Positions 57,252 to 64,000 of a DNA stretch of 64,000 bases are shown in pieces. Numbering within the stretch: the stretch's first letter is position 1; each line of letters opens with the position of its first letter. The position numbers and the translations under genes were made by a program. Source of the stretch: Methylomonas rapida (GTDB lineage: Bacteria > Pseudomonadota > Gammaproteobacteria > Methylococcales > Methylomonadaceae); NCBI RefSeq assembly GCF_024360925.2, contig NZ_CP113517.1:1736001-1800000 (forward strand), in the 5' to 3' direction. Under the pieces are notes generated by a model. It made no database searches, was not told where the DNA came from, and was given only the letters and a program-made list of their open reading frames with translations.

Positions 57252-59093
57252 CTAAAAATCCAGCCATTCTTCGTCACTCGCCGCGCTTTGGTAGCTGCTA
57301 ACTGTTCTGGGTTCCGGTTTCGCGCTGGCTCGCGGCAAGTCCTTTGCGGCTGGACGTTGCCGAGGTGCCGCGCCGGTTGTGTCGTGCAGTTTGAAAAAGG
57401 CTAATTGCTCCATCATGTTGCTGGACAAGTCGCTCATCGATACGCTGGCCGCCGAAGCTTGTTCCGCCAAGGCCGCGTTTTGCTGGGTGATTTCGTCTAA
57501 TTGGGTGACCGCCTGATTGACTTGGGAGATGCCGGCCGATTGTTCGACGCTGGCGGACGCAATCATTGAGATGATGTCGCCCACTTTCTTGACGCTATCG
57601 ACGATTTCACTGAGCGCGTTGCCGGTTTGATTGACATATTCTCCGCCGGTGCGCACTTTTTGTACGCTGTTTTGGATCAGTTCCTTGCTTTCCTTGGCGG
57701 CGGTAGCGCAGCGTTTGGCCAGGTTTCGCACTTCGGTCGCCACCACCGAAAAACCGCGGCCCTGTTCGCCGGCTCTGGCGGCTTCTACCGAGGCGTTCAG
57801 CGCCAGCAAATTGGTTTGAAAGGCGATTTCGTCGATGACGCTGATGATCTCGGCGATTTTGCTGCTGCTGGCGTTGATGTCTTCCATCGCGGCGATGGCT
57901 GCAGCGACCACTTGGCCGCCTTTTTCCGCCAATTCTTTCGTATTATTGGCAACCAGATTGGCTTGTTGGGTATGGTCGGCGTTTTTCTTGACCGTGGCGG
58001 TCAGTTGTTCCATGCTGGCGGCGGTTTCTTCCAGATTGGCCGCTTGTTGTTCCGCGCGTTGCGACAGATTATTGTTGCCACTGGCGATTTCTTTTGACGT
58101 GTTGTTGATGATCTCGGCCGACTGGCTGATTTGCCCGAAAATTTCGCTTAATTTTTCTATCGTGCTGTTGATGGCGTTTTTGCAGTCGAGATAAACGCCG
58201 GTGTATTGGCCGGTAACTTTATGTGTTAGGTCTCCTTCGGCCGCATCGCTCATCACGCTGCCCACTTCGCTGAAAACCTGGGCCAAGGTTTGCTTGGTCA
58301 AGGTTTGCTCGGTGATGTCGGCGGCGTATTTAACGATTTTAAAGGGGTTGCCGTTGAGATCCAGGATAGGATTATAAGAAGCTTGCAGCCAAATGGCTTT
58401 GCCGCCTTTGCCGACGCGCTTGTATTCGCCGCCATCGAATTGGCCTTGATTGAGTTTTTGCCAGAATTGGCGGTACTCTTCGGATTCGGCTACGCCCGGT
58501 TCGGTGAACATGCGGTGGTGTTTGCCCTGGATTTCTTCTAACGAATAACCTACCGTTTTTAGAAACAACGCGTTGGCGGTGATGATGGTGCCGTCCATGT
58601 TGAATTGAATGACGGCTTGCGATTTGTTGATGGCTTCTATTTGTCCCAGATAATCGGCATTTCTGAGTTTGTCCGCGGTTACGTCCGTTGCATATTTGAC
58701 GACTTTGAACGGTTTGCCGTCGGGTCCGATGATGGGGTTATAGGTCGCTTGCAGCCAGATTTCCTTGCCGCCTTTGCCGTAGCGCTTGTATTCGCCGCTA
58801 TCGAATTCGCCGCGATTGAGTTTTTCCCAAAAATGCCGGTATTCCGGGCTTGCCGCCACGTCAGGCCCTACGAACAGGCTGTGATGCTGGCCGACGATTT
58901 CGTCCAAACGGTAACCGACCGCGTTCAGAAACAAGTCGTTGGCTTTGACGATGGTGCCGTCCATGTTGAAATGAATGACGGCCTGAGATTTTTCGATGGC
59001 GCTGATTTGCCCCAGATAGTCCGCTTCTATGGCGGCTTTTTCAGCGCTGGAAATGTGATGATGGTCTTTGTTATTGAACCAAGTGCTGAACAT
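57252..59093 (-). CDS. Cytoplasmic double-PAS methyl-accepting chemotaxis protein
   Basis: 613-residue receptor without a membrane segment. Domains: two tandem PAS/PAC units (about 30-150 and 150-275; FNMDGTIVKANDLFLNAVGY and FNMDGTIITANALFLKTVGY), which are duplicates of each other, then a methyl-accepting signalling domain (about 330-570) with the hairpin tip EIAFQTNLLALNASVEAARA. The C-terminus ends EEWLDF, matching the xWxxF tether for CheR/CheB. Layout is like BdlA/Aer-2-type soluble receptors sensing redox or gas through PAS. It is not in an operon with, but is close to, the cheY-cheA genes. Confidence 0.93.
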   Translation of the reverse strand: MFSTWFNNKDHHHISSAEKAAIEADYLGQISAIEKSQAVIHFNMDGTIVKANDLFLNAVGYRLDEIVGQHHSLFVGPDVAASPEYRHFWEKLNRGEFDSGEYKRYGKGGKEIWLQATYNPIIGPDGKPFKVVKYATDVTADKLRNADYLGQIEAINKSQAVIQFNMDGTIITANALFLKTVGYSLEEIQGKHHRMFTEPGVAESEEYRQFWQKLNQGQFDGGEYKRVGKGGKAIWLQASYNPILDLNGNPFKIVKYAADITEQTLTKQTLAQVFSEVGSVMSDAAEGDLTHKVTGQYTGVYLDCKNAINSTIEKLSEIFGQISQSAEIINNTSKEIASGNNNLSQRAEQQAANLEETAASMEQLTATVKKNADHTQQANLVANNTKELAEKGGQVVAAAIAAMEDINASSSKIAEIISVIDEIAFQTNLLALNASVEAARAGEQGRGFSVVATEVRNLAKRCATAAKESKELIQNSVQKVRTGGEYVNQTGNALSEIVDSVKKVGDIISMIASASVEQSAGISQVNQAVTQLDEITQQNAALAEQASAASVSMSDLSSNMMEQLAFFKLHDTTGAAPRQRPAAKDLPRASAKPEPRTVSSYQSAASDEEWLDF

Positions 59094-59762
59094 TTATTAC
59101 TCCGTTGCTTGAAAAAGTGTTTTCGCTCGGTAGGCTATGGGGTTATTGTAAACGGGTCAAGATTGATCGAATCAACCTAAAAACATCGATAGTTAACGAA
59201 AAGCACGAAAGCAATCATTGCGTCATGGGCGCTTATCGATTCACCTGTCCGGTGCAGCTCCTTAGGATGATGACTGTTTGCAACTTTTCGTGATTTTCGT
59301 GTGTTTCGTGGACTCAATGATTTTTCTAGGATCAAGCGAGAGTCATTGATTTTGTTCATTTTTGCAACGATAGGGCCGCCAGGGAAACGCTGGATAAAAC
59401 CGTCCGCCTGTGCTTGTTGCGCCAGGATCGGTTTTCATTTTTCGGCGTGATGTACTGGCCTCATGATCGATAAGTCTGTCGAATACGAGTTTTCCTTGGT
59501 GAGCCAAAAAAGCAAGCCCATCGGCAGGATTTTTTCGTGATTTGGAAAAGCCCGGTATTTGCTTTAGAGTATTTGGTTTAAAGCACCCGCTTACAGGGTT
59601 TTGGTAACGTTCGGCAAAAACCACGGGCTTGTTGAAAAGCTCTGGAAAAAGCAAATTTTTCTTCAGGAACGTCGCATAGTCGCGACTTGCGTCGTTCCTG
59701 CGAACAATGATGAATGGTTACGTTTTTGTACTTTATTTGAGCAAATTTTTTAGGAGTTAATT
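59094..59762. other. 669-bp region upstream of cheY
   Basis: It holds a family B element (59175-59330) and an imperfect palindrome (59665-59699, AGGAACG..CGTTCCT) related to the hairpin inside family C elements. No gene supported; frames at 59105 and 59343 cross repeats. Confidence 0.6.
59175..59330. repeat. MITE-like element family B, copy 4 (uninterrupted)
   Basis: 156 bp from ACCTAAAAACATCG to GGACTCAATGATTTTTCTAG. In reverse complement it matches copy 2 closely and shows the sequence before family C insertion: CATCCTAAGGAGCTGCACC. Confidence 0.8.
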
Positions 59763-60125
59763 GTGGCGACGATTCTTGCAGTCGATGATTCTGCATCCAT
59801 GAGACAAATGGTTTCCTTCACGTTAAAGGGAGCCGGTTACAACGTGGTCGAGGCGGTTGATGGCGTGGATGCCTTGAATAAAGCCAAGGCGCAAACCTTC
59901 GACTGTGTCGTGACCGACGTCAACATGCCCAACAAGGACGGCATCGAATTGATCAAGGACTTGCGGGCGCTGCCAAATTACAAATTTACCCCAATGCTGA
60001 TGCTGACCACCGAATCCGGCATGGACAAAAAACAGCAAGGCAAGGAAGCCGGCGCGACCGGCTGGATCGTCAAACCTTTCAATCCCGACCAATTACTGAA
60101 AACCATCAACAAGGTAATGGGTTAA
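59763..60125 (+). CDS. cheY: CheY-type response regulator
   Basis: Single receiver of 120 residues with a GTG start and AGGAG six bases upstream. Seen: LAVDDSASMRQ (acidic pair), phospho-Asp in DCVVTDVNMPNKDGIE, LMLTTES (Thr) and GWIVKPFNPDQL (Lys). First gene of the cheY-cheA-cheW-receptor cluster; carries phosphate from CheA to a flagellar or pilus output. Confidence 0.94.
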   Translation: MATILAVDDSASMRQMVSFTLKGAGYNVVEAVDGVDALNKAKAQTFDCVVTDVNMPNKDGIELIKDLRALPNYKFTPMLMLTTESGMDKKQQGKEAGATGWIVKPFNPDQLLKTINKVMG

Positions 60126-60170
60126 GTCCCTTGAAACCAGTAATGCAGATCGCAATCGGGTAGGGGGAGT

Positions 60171-62225
60171 ATGCCGATCGATATGGCGCAATTCCATCAG
60201 GTCTTCTTCGAGGAGAGCTTCGAAGGCCTCGATGCGATGGAGTCGGGATTGCTGAATCTTGACATGGGGGACGTGGATGTCGATGAAATCAACACCATTT
60301 TTCGTGCGGCGCACTCGATAAAGGGCGGTAGCGGCACCTTTGGCTTTAGTGTGGTGTCCGATTTCACCCACGTGATGGAAACCTTGCTCGACGAAATGCG
60401 CGATGGCCGGCGCAAGGTCACCCGGCAGGCCGTCAATGTGCTGCTGGGTTCGGTCGATTGCTTGCGTGAGATGCTGCATGCCATTCAAGATGGCGGCGAG
60501 ATCGATCGACAAAGCGTCAGCGCCCACAAAGCAGCGTTGGACAATGAGCTCAATGGCGCGGCCGCAAGCGATCAGGCGCAGTCGTCCGGCGAAGCGCGTG
60601 CCGTTGACCACGCACAACCGACAAGCACGCCAACGATGTCCGCTTGGAAGATTGCCTTCAGCCCTCATGCCCATCTATTGAAAACCGGCAACGATCCGGT
60701 CAGGATGTTTCGCGAATTGGCTACCCTGGGCGATTTGACGGTAACCGCCGATTTGCGCGGAATACCCGATCTTTATCAGCTCGACCCGGAGGAATGTCAT
60801 CTATCCTGGACCCTGGATTTGCAGGGCGAGGTTTCCGTCGGCGAGATCGATGATATTTTCGACTGGGTGGAAGACGACTGCGATCTGGCCAAGCAGCCGA
60901 TATATGCCGCGGAATCGCTGTTGCAGCCGCCTGGCGCCGTGGATGCCATTGCGGTCGAGCAGCCGCAGGAAATCGTTGCCGTTCCAGCCGTGCCCGAATC
61001 GATTGCGGCCGACAACAAGGAGGGCAAAAAAGAAGATGCCAAGGCGGCAAGCAAAGGTTCCAGCACGATACGCGTCGATACCAGCAAGATAGACACCTTG
61101 ATCAACATGGTGGGCGAGCTGGTGATCACTCAGTCCATGCTGAGCCTGATTGGCGAGCATTTTGAATTGAGCAAGCTGGATCAGCTGAAAAACGGTCTGT
61201 CGCAACTGGAGCGCCATACTCGCGAGTTGCAGGAAAGCGTGATGAACATTCGCATGCTGCCCATCAGTTTCGTGTTCAGCCGCTTCCCGAGGCTGGCGCA
61301 TGATTTGAGCAGCAAACTGGGTAAAAAAATCGAACTGAAACTGGTCGGCGAGCATACCGAGGTGGATAAAACCGTGGTGGAATTGCTCAGCGATCCGTTG
61401 GTGCATCTGGTCAGAAACAGTCTGGATCACGGCATCGAAATGCCGGATGTACGGCTGGCCGCCGGTAAGCCGGAAACCGGCACGGTGACGTTGGAGGCCT
61501 ATCATCGCGGCGGCAACATCGTCATCGAGGTCAGCGATGACGGTAAAGGCCTGGATAAGGACAAGCTGCGCGCCAAGGCCATAGAAAAAGGCTTGATAGA
61601 GCCGGACGCGGTTCTGACCGACAAGCAGACCTACGAGTTGATTTTCATGCCGGGTTTTTCCACCGCCGAAAAACTGACCGACATTTCCGGACGCGGCGTG
61701 GGCATGGATGTGGTGCGGCGCAATATTCAAGCCTTGGGCGGCAATATCGAAATCATCTCCACGCTGGGCAAGGGTTCCACCATATCGATACATTTGCCGT
61801 TGACGTTGGCGATCCTTGACGGTCAGTCGGTGGCGGTTGGCGACGAAACCTATATCGTGCCGCTCGGTGCCATCATCGAATCCTTGAACATCAAGGAAGA
61901 CAGGGTCAATCGGGTGGTGGGAAAAGGCGAGACGTTTCAATTGCGTGACCAGTATTTACCCATCATACGCATGCACGAGATTTTCAATGTCACGACGGCA
62001 AAACATACCAAGCTGACCGACGGCCTGCTGGTGGTCGTGGAAGGGCAGGGCGTGCGTTGCGGTTTGTTCGTCGACGATCTGCTCGGGCAGCAGCAAGTGG
62101 TGATCAAGTCGCTGGAGGCCAATTATCGTCGGGTTGAGGGCGTCTCCGGCGCCACCATACTGGGCGATGGTTCGGTGGCCTTGATTCTGGACATACCCGG
62201 TTTGGTGCGTCTGGCGAATCAGTAA
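60171..62225 (+). CDS. cheA: Chemotaxis histidine kinase CheA
   Basis: Phosphorylates CheY in response to receptor arrays. Seen in 684 residues: HPt domain with phospho-His in RAAHSIKGGSGTFGF (about residue 49), a P2-like region (about 155-250), dimerisation helices from IRVDTSKIDTLINMVGELVI, ATPase with LVRNSLDHGIE, VSDDGKGLDKDKL and DISGRGVGMDVVRRN, and a CheW-like C-terminus. The TAA stop is also the target duplication of a family C element that begins at the next base. Confidence 0.95.
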   Translation: MPIDMAQFHQVFFEESFEGLDAMESGLLNLDMGDVDVDEINTIFRAAHSIKGGSGTFGFSVVSDFTHVMETLLDEMRDGRRKVTRQAVNVLLGSVDCLREMLHAIQDGGEIDRQSVSAHKAALDNELNGAAASDQAQSSGEARAVDHAQPTSTPTMSAWKIAFSPHAHLLKTGNDPVRMFRELATLGDLTVTADLRGIPDLYQLDPEECHLSWTLDLQGEVSVGEIDDIFDWVEDDCDLAKQPIYAAESLLQPPGAVDAIAVEQPQEIVAVPAVPESIAADNKEGKKEDAKAASKGSSTIRVDTSKIDTLINMVGELVITQSMLSLIGEHFELSKLDQLKNGLSQLERHTRELQESVMNIRMLPISFVFSRFPRLAHDLSSKLGKKIELKLVGEHTEVDKTVVELLSDPLVHLVRNSLDHGIEMPDVRLAAGKPETGTVTLEAYHRGGNIVIEVSDDGKGLDKDKLRAKAIEKGLIEPDAVLTDKQTYELIFMPGFSTAEKLTDISGRGVGMDVVRRNIQALGGNIEIISTLGKGSTISIHLPLTLAILDGQSVAVGDETYIVPLGAIIESLNIKEDRVNRVVGKGETFQLRDQYLPIIRMHEIFNVTTAKHTKLTDGLLVVVEGQGVRCGLFVDDLLGQQQVVIKSLEANYRRVEGVSGATILGDGSVALILDIPGLVRLANQ

Positions 62226-62345
62226 CGCTCATGAAGGCTTTGCATCGCCCCGGCAAATGAAAGTTCTGGCTGTAGGAGCGACGCATAGTCGCGAATTGAA
62301 GCCATTTATCGCGACTGTGCGTCGCTCCCACAATGACTTTCAGAG
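62226..62345 (+). mobile_element. Family C miniature element, copy 3 (120 bp)
   Basis: CGCTCATGAAGGCT to CTTTCAGAG, flanked by TAA at 62223-62225 (the cheA stop codon) and 62346-62348. The internal hairpin GTAGGAGCGACGCATAGTCG pairs with CGACTGTGCGTCGCTCCCAC. Inserted without damaging cheA. Confidence 0.82.
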
Positions 62346-62381
62346 TAAATCTAAAAAAGGTCATGATTTTGGATTACGGAT

Positions 62382-62684
62382 ATGTTTTGGGTTTATATAC
62401 TTCGATGTGCTGACGGGAGTTATTACACTGGGCATACCGATGACCTTGAAAGACGCATGGGACAACATGCGACCGGAGGATTCTCAGGGTATACGGCATC
62501 GCGTCGTCCTTTGGTCCTTGTGTGGTCGCAGGAATGTTTTACTCGTGAAGAAGCCTTGGCAGCAGAGAGACAAGTCAAAGGTTGGAGTCGTAAGAAAAAA
62601 GAAGCAATGATTAGTGGTGATTGGGATGAGGTTTCTCGGCTAGCGAAAAGTAAATCCGTTCATCCTTCGACAGGCTCAGGATGA
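62382..62684 (+). CDS. GIY-YIG nuclease superfamily protein (YhbQ-like)
   Basis: 100 residues. Seen: the GIY-YIG variant FWVYILRCADGSYYTGHTDD (with VYI and YTG), LERRMGQHATGGFSGYTASR, catalytic-type Glu in EALAAERQVKGWSRKKKEA. Stand-alone GIY-YIG proteins of this size are common and may act in DNA repair or restriction-like processes. The last dozen codons (SKSVHPSTGSG) run into a 19-bp palindrome, so the C-terminal tail is probably repeat-derived. The gene breaks the expected cheA-cheW continuity. Confidence 0.85.
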   Translation: MFWVYILRCADGSYYTGHTDDLERRMGQHATGGFSGYTASRRPLVLVWSQECFTREEALAAERQVKGWSRKKKEAMISGDWDEVSRLAKSKSVHPSTGSG

Positions 62685-62697
62685 ACGGATTTACTTT
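62647..62697. terminator. 19-bp perfect palindrome (terminator-like repeat)
   Basis: AAAGTAAATCCGTTCATCC pairs perfectly with GGATGAACGGATTTACTTT around a 13-base loop TTCGACAGGCTCA. It overlaps the end of the GIY-YIG gene. A related repeat in opposite sense lies at 62772-62799 (TTCGTCCTGAGCCTAGTCGA..). Confidence 0.7.
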
Positions 62698-62771
62698 CTG
62701 ATGTCATTCAAACGAAGGGCTTAGGCCATGATTGACCATAACTTATTTATTATGCGATGCGGTTAATTTTT

Positions 62772-62799
62772 CCGTTCGTCCTGAGCCTAGTCGAAGGGC
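62772..62799. repeat. Short repeat related to the 62647 loop
   Basis: TTCGTCCTGAGCCTAGTCGA followed by AGGGCGAA, an inverted relative of TTCGACAGGCTCAGG in the upstream palindrome. Typical of dispersed intergenic repeats in proteobacteria. Confidence 0.5.
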
Positions 62800-62916
62800 G
62801 AATGGAAAAATCCCAGCTTCTTGCGTCAAGCCATTTGATGAGATTCAGTATCAAGTGCAGAACCTAGGAAAAAGCTGGGCCAGTTATTTATGATATTTGC
62901 CTGAACACAAAACGAC

Positions 62917-63432
62917 ATGTCGCAAATGGCCGAAATTAACGAAGCAGAACCGTCGAGCAAGAAAGTGCAAAGTACGAGCGCGCAATTTTTGAGTTTTACC
63001 TTGGGTAAGGAAGAATATGGGGTCGATATATTGAGGGTGCAGGAAATCAGGAGCTGGGAGCCGGTTTCGCGTATTCCCAATGTGCCGGCCTATGAAAAAG
63101 GCGTGGTGAATTTGCGTGGCGCCATCGTGCCCATCATCGATTTGCGCGAGCGGTTTGGCTTGGGCCGCAGTCACTACACCCCGCTGACGGTGGTCGTGGT
63201 GTTGCAGGCGCAAATCCGCGACAAGACCCGGGTGATGGGGGTCGTGGTCGATGCCGTGTCCGACGTGATAGACGTCGATAAGAAGAGCATTCAGAGTTCG
63301 CCCAACTTCGGCGCGAAAGTCAGTACCGAGTTCATTACCGGTTTGGTTTCGGTGAATCAACGCATGGTGATGCTGTTGGATGTGGATAAATTATTGAAAT
63401 TGGAAGGCGTGGACGATGACGATGAAAATTGA
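62917..63432 (+). CDS. cheW: Chemotaxis coupling protein CheW
   Basis: Adaptor linking receptors to CheA. Seen in 171 residues: FLSFTLGKEEYGVDILRVQE, VSRIPNVPAYEKGVVNLRGA, IVPIIDLRERFGLG and GVVVDAVSDVIDV, the standard CheW core, with an N-terminal extension of about 20 residues and an acidic tail (VDDDDEN). It is followed 39 bases later by a receptor gene. Confidence 0.95.
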   Translation: MSQMAEINEAEPSSKKVQSTSAQFLSFTLGKEEYGVDILRVQEIRSWEPVSRIPNVPAYEKGVVNLRGAIVPIIDLRERFGLGRSHYTPLTVVVVLQAQIRDKTRVMGVVVDAVSDVIDVDKKSIQSSPNFGAKVSTEFITGLVSVNQRMVMLLDVDKLLKLEGVDDDDEN

Positions 63433-63471
63433 ACGGCCAATAGCATGGCTATGTTTTGAGAGGGTTGGATA

Positions 63472-64000
63472 ATGAAAATCAATCACCCGGTGACCGATCG
63501 CGAAGTGATGATGAAGCCAGGCACCATATTGGTGACCCGAACCAATTTGAAGGGCATCATCACTTACGCCAATGATGCCTTCATCGAAATCAGCGGATTC
63601 AGCAAAGACGAGCTTATAGGCGCCAATCACAACGTGGTTCGCCACCCGGACATGCCGCCGGCGGCGTTCGAGGATTTGTGGCTGTGCCTGAAAGCCGGTA
63701 AGCCCTGGACCGCGCTGGTCAAGAATCGTACGAAGAGCGGCGATTATTATTGGGTGGAAGCCAATGTGACGCCGGTTTTCAAAGATGGCAAGGCGCGGGA
63801 ATATTTGTCGGTGCGTTATGCCCCGTCGCGCGAGCAGATCCAGCAAGCCGAAGCCCTTTACGCGAAGCTCAACGCCAATCAGGCGAGCATGCGTCCGACC
63901 GGTTTCAAGGCTGTGCTGCAAAAAATCACCGATATGAGCCTGGGCAGAAAAGCCGGACTTGCCTACCTGTTGTTGCTGTTGCCCATACTGGGGGCCTTGT
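63472..64000 (+). CDS. Aer-like PAS chemoreceptor (3' end outside window)
   Basis: The frame is open to the window end (176 codons seen). Start ATG 63472 behind GAGAGGG. Seen: an Aer-type PAS domain (about 10-125) with LKGIITYANDAFIEISGFSK, ANHNVVRHPDMPPAAFEDLW and KNRTKSGDYYWVEANVTPV, then LGRKAGLAYLLLLLPILGAL, the start of a membrane segment. A methyl-accepting domain is expected downstream. Aer PAS domains usually bind FAD and report redox state. Operon with cheW. Confidence 0.9.
   Translation, partial: MKINHPVTDREVMMKPGTILVTRTNLKGIITYANDAFIEISGFSKDELIGANHNVVRHPDMPPAAFEDLWLCLKAGKPWTALVKNRTKSGDYYWVEANVTPVFKDGKAREYLSVRYAPSREQIQQAEALYAKLNANQASMRPTGFKAVLQKITDMSLGRKAGLAYLLLLLPILGAL

Noticed and set aside
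60801..61940. 379-codon open frame on the minus strand opposite cheA
   Set aside because: Antisense to an intact CheA; no recognisable domain or start site.
1..64000. tRNA, rRNA, tmRNA or known riboswitches
   Set aside because: No sequence with the expected arms or conserved loops was recognised by eye; a covariance-model search was not possible here.

Overview
The window looks like chromosomal DNA of a gammaproteobacterium. The aerobic and envelope genes (heme A synthase, diheme cytochrome c4, ExbD/TonB), the ygfZ-cptA neighbourhood, the ArsS/TIGR04282/TIGR04283 arsenosugar-type genes and the many dispersed hairpin repeats would fit a Methylococcales (Methylomonas-like) methanotroph. No methane or methanol oxidation gene is present, so this placement is inference.

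Layout. 1-26 kb is mostly housekeeping: the end of an exbD-tonB operon, a PepSY protein, a YihY membrane protein, a DeaD RNA helicase, an HDOD-ctaA pair, ygfZ/cptA with an HDOD-GGDEF (c-di-GMP) operon, an arsenosugar-like cluster (sterol-desaturase-type hydroxylase, two glycosyltransferases, ArsS, DUF3047), a Glu/Leu/Phe/Val-type dehydrogenase, mobA, lipoproteins, alkB, a YidE-type transporter, cytochrome c4, htpX, a sorbosone-dehydrogenase-like protein and nudF. 26-38.5 kb is signal transduction: a LuxR-type regulator with a degenerate receiver converges on an eight-gene, nearly gapless operon encoding REC-HD-GYP, a PhnD-like binding protein, a PAS histidine kinase, a periplasmic c-type-heme histidine kinase, a single-domain receiver, a REC-kinase-REC hybrid, a UrtA/AmiC-like binding lipoprotein and a Cache hybrid kinase. 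It looks like one multi-input phosphorelay with a c-di-GMP output.

38.9-49.8 kb is an accessory, rearranged region: HAD, DUF2905, macrodomain and Uma2 genes, then a tandem array of near-identical Rpn-type PD-(D/E)XK proteins (three intact, two truncated) separated by GC-rich hairpin repeats. Two identical Tn5/IS50-like insertion sequences each sit in the loop of one of these hairpins with their own matching target duplications, and a DUF4160/DUF2442-HTH pair lies between them. 49.8-56.4 kb holds a type IV pilus minor pilin operon (two FimT-like proteins, PilW, PilX and a 766-residue PilV with an adhesin-like C-terminus) and a divergent pilE. 57-64 kb is chemotaxis: a cytoplasmic double-PAS receptor, cheY, cheA, a GIY-YIG gene, cheW and the start of an Aer-like receptor.

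At least four families of small non-autonomous elements or palindromic repeats (families A to D) are scattered through the gaps. One 120-bp type (family C) is always flanked by TAA and is nested in another (family B), so its empty site can be read from a sister copy in this window.
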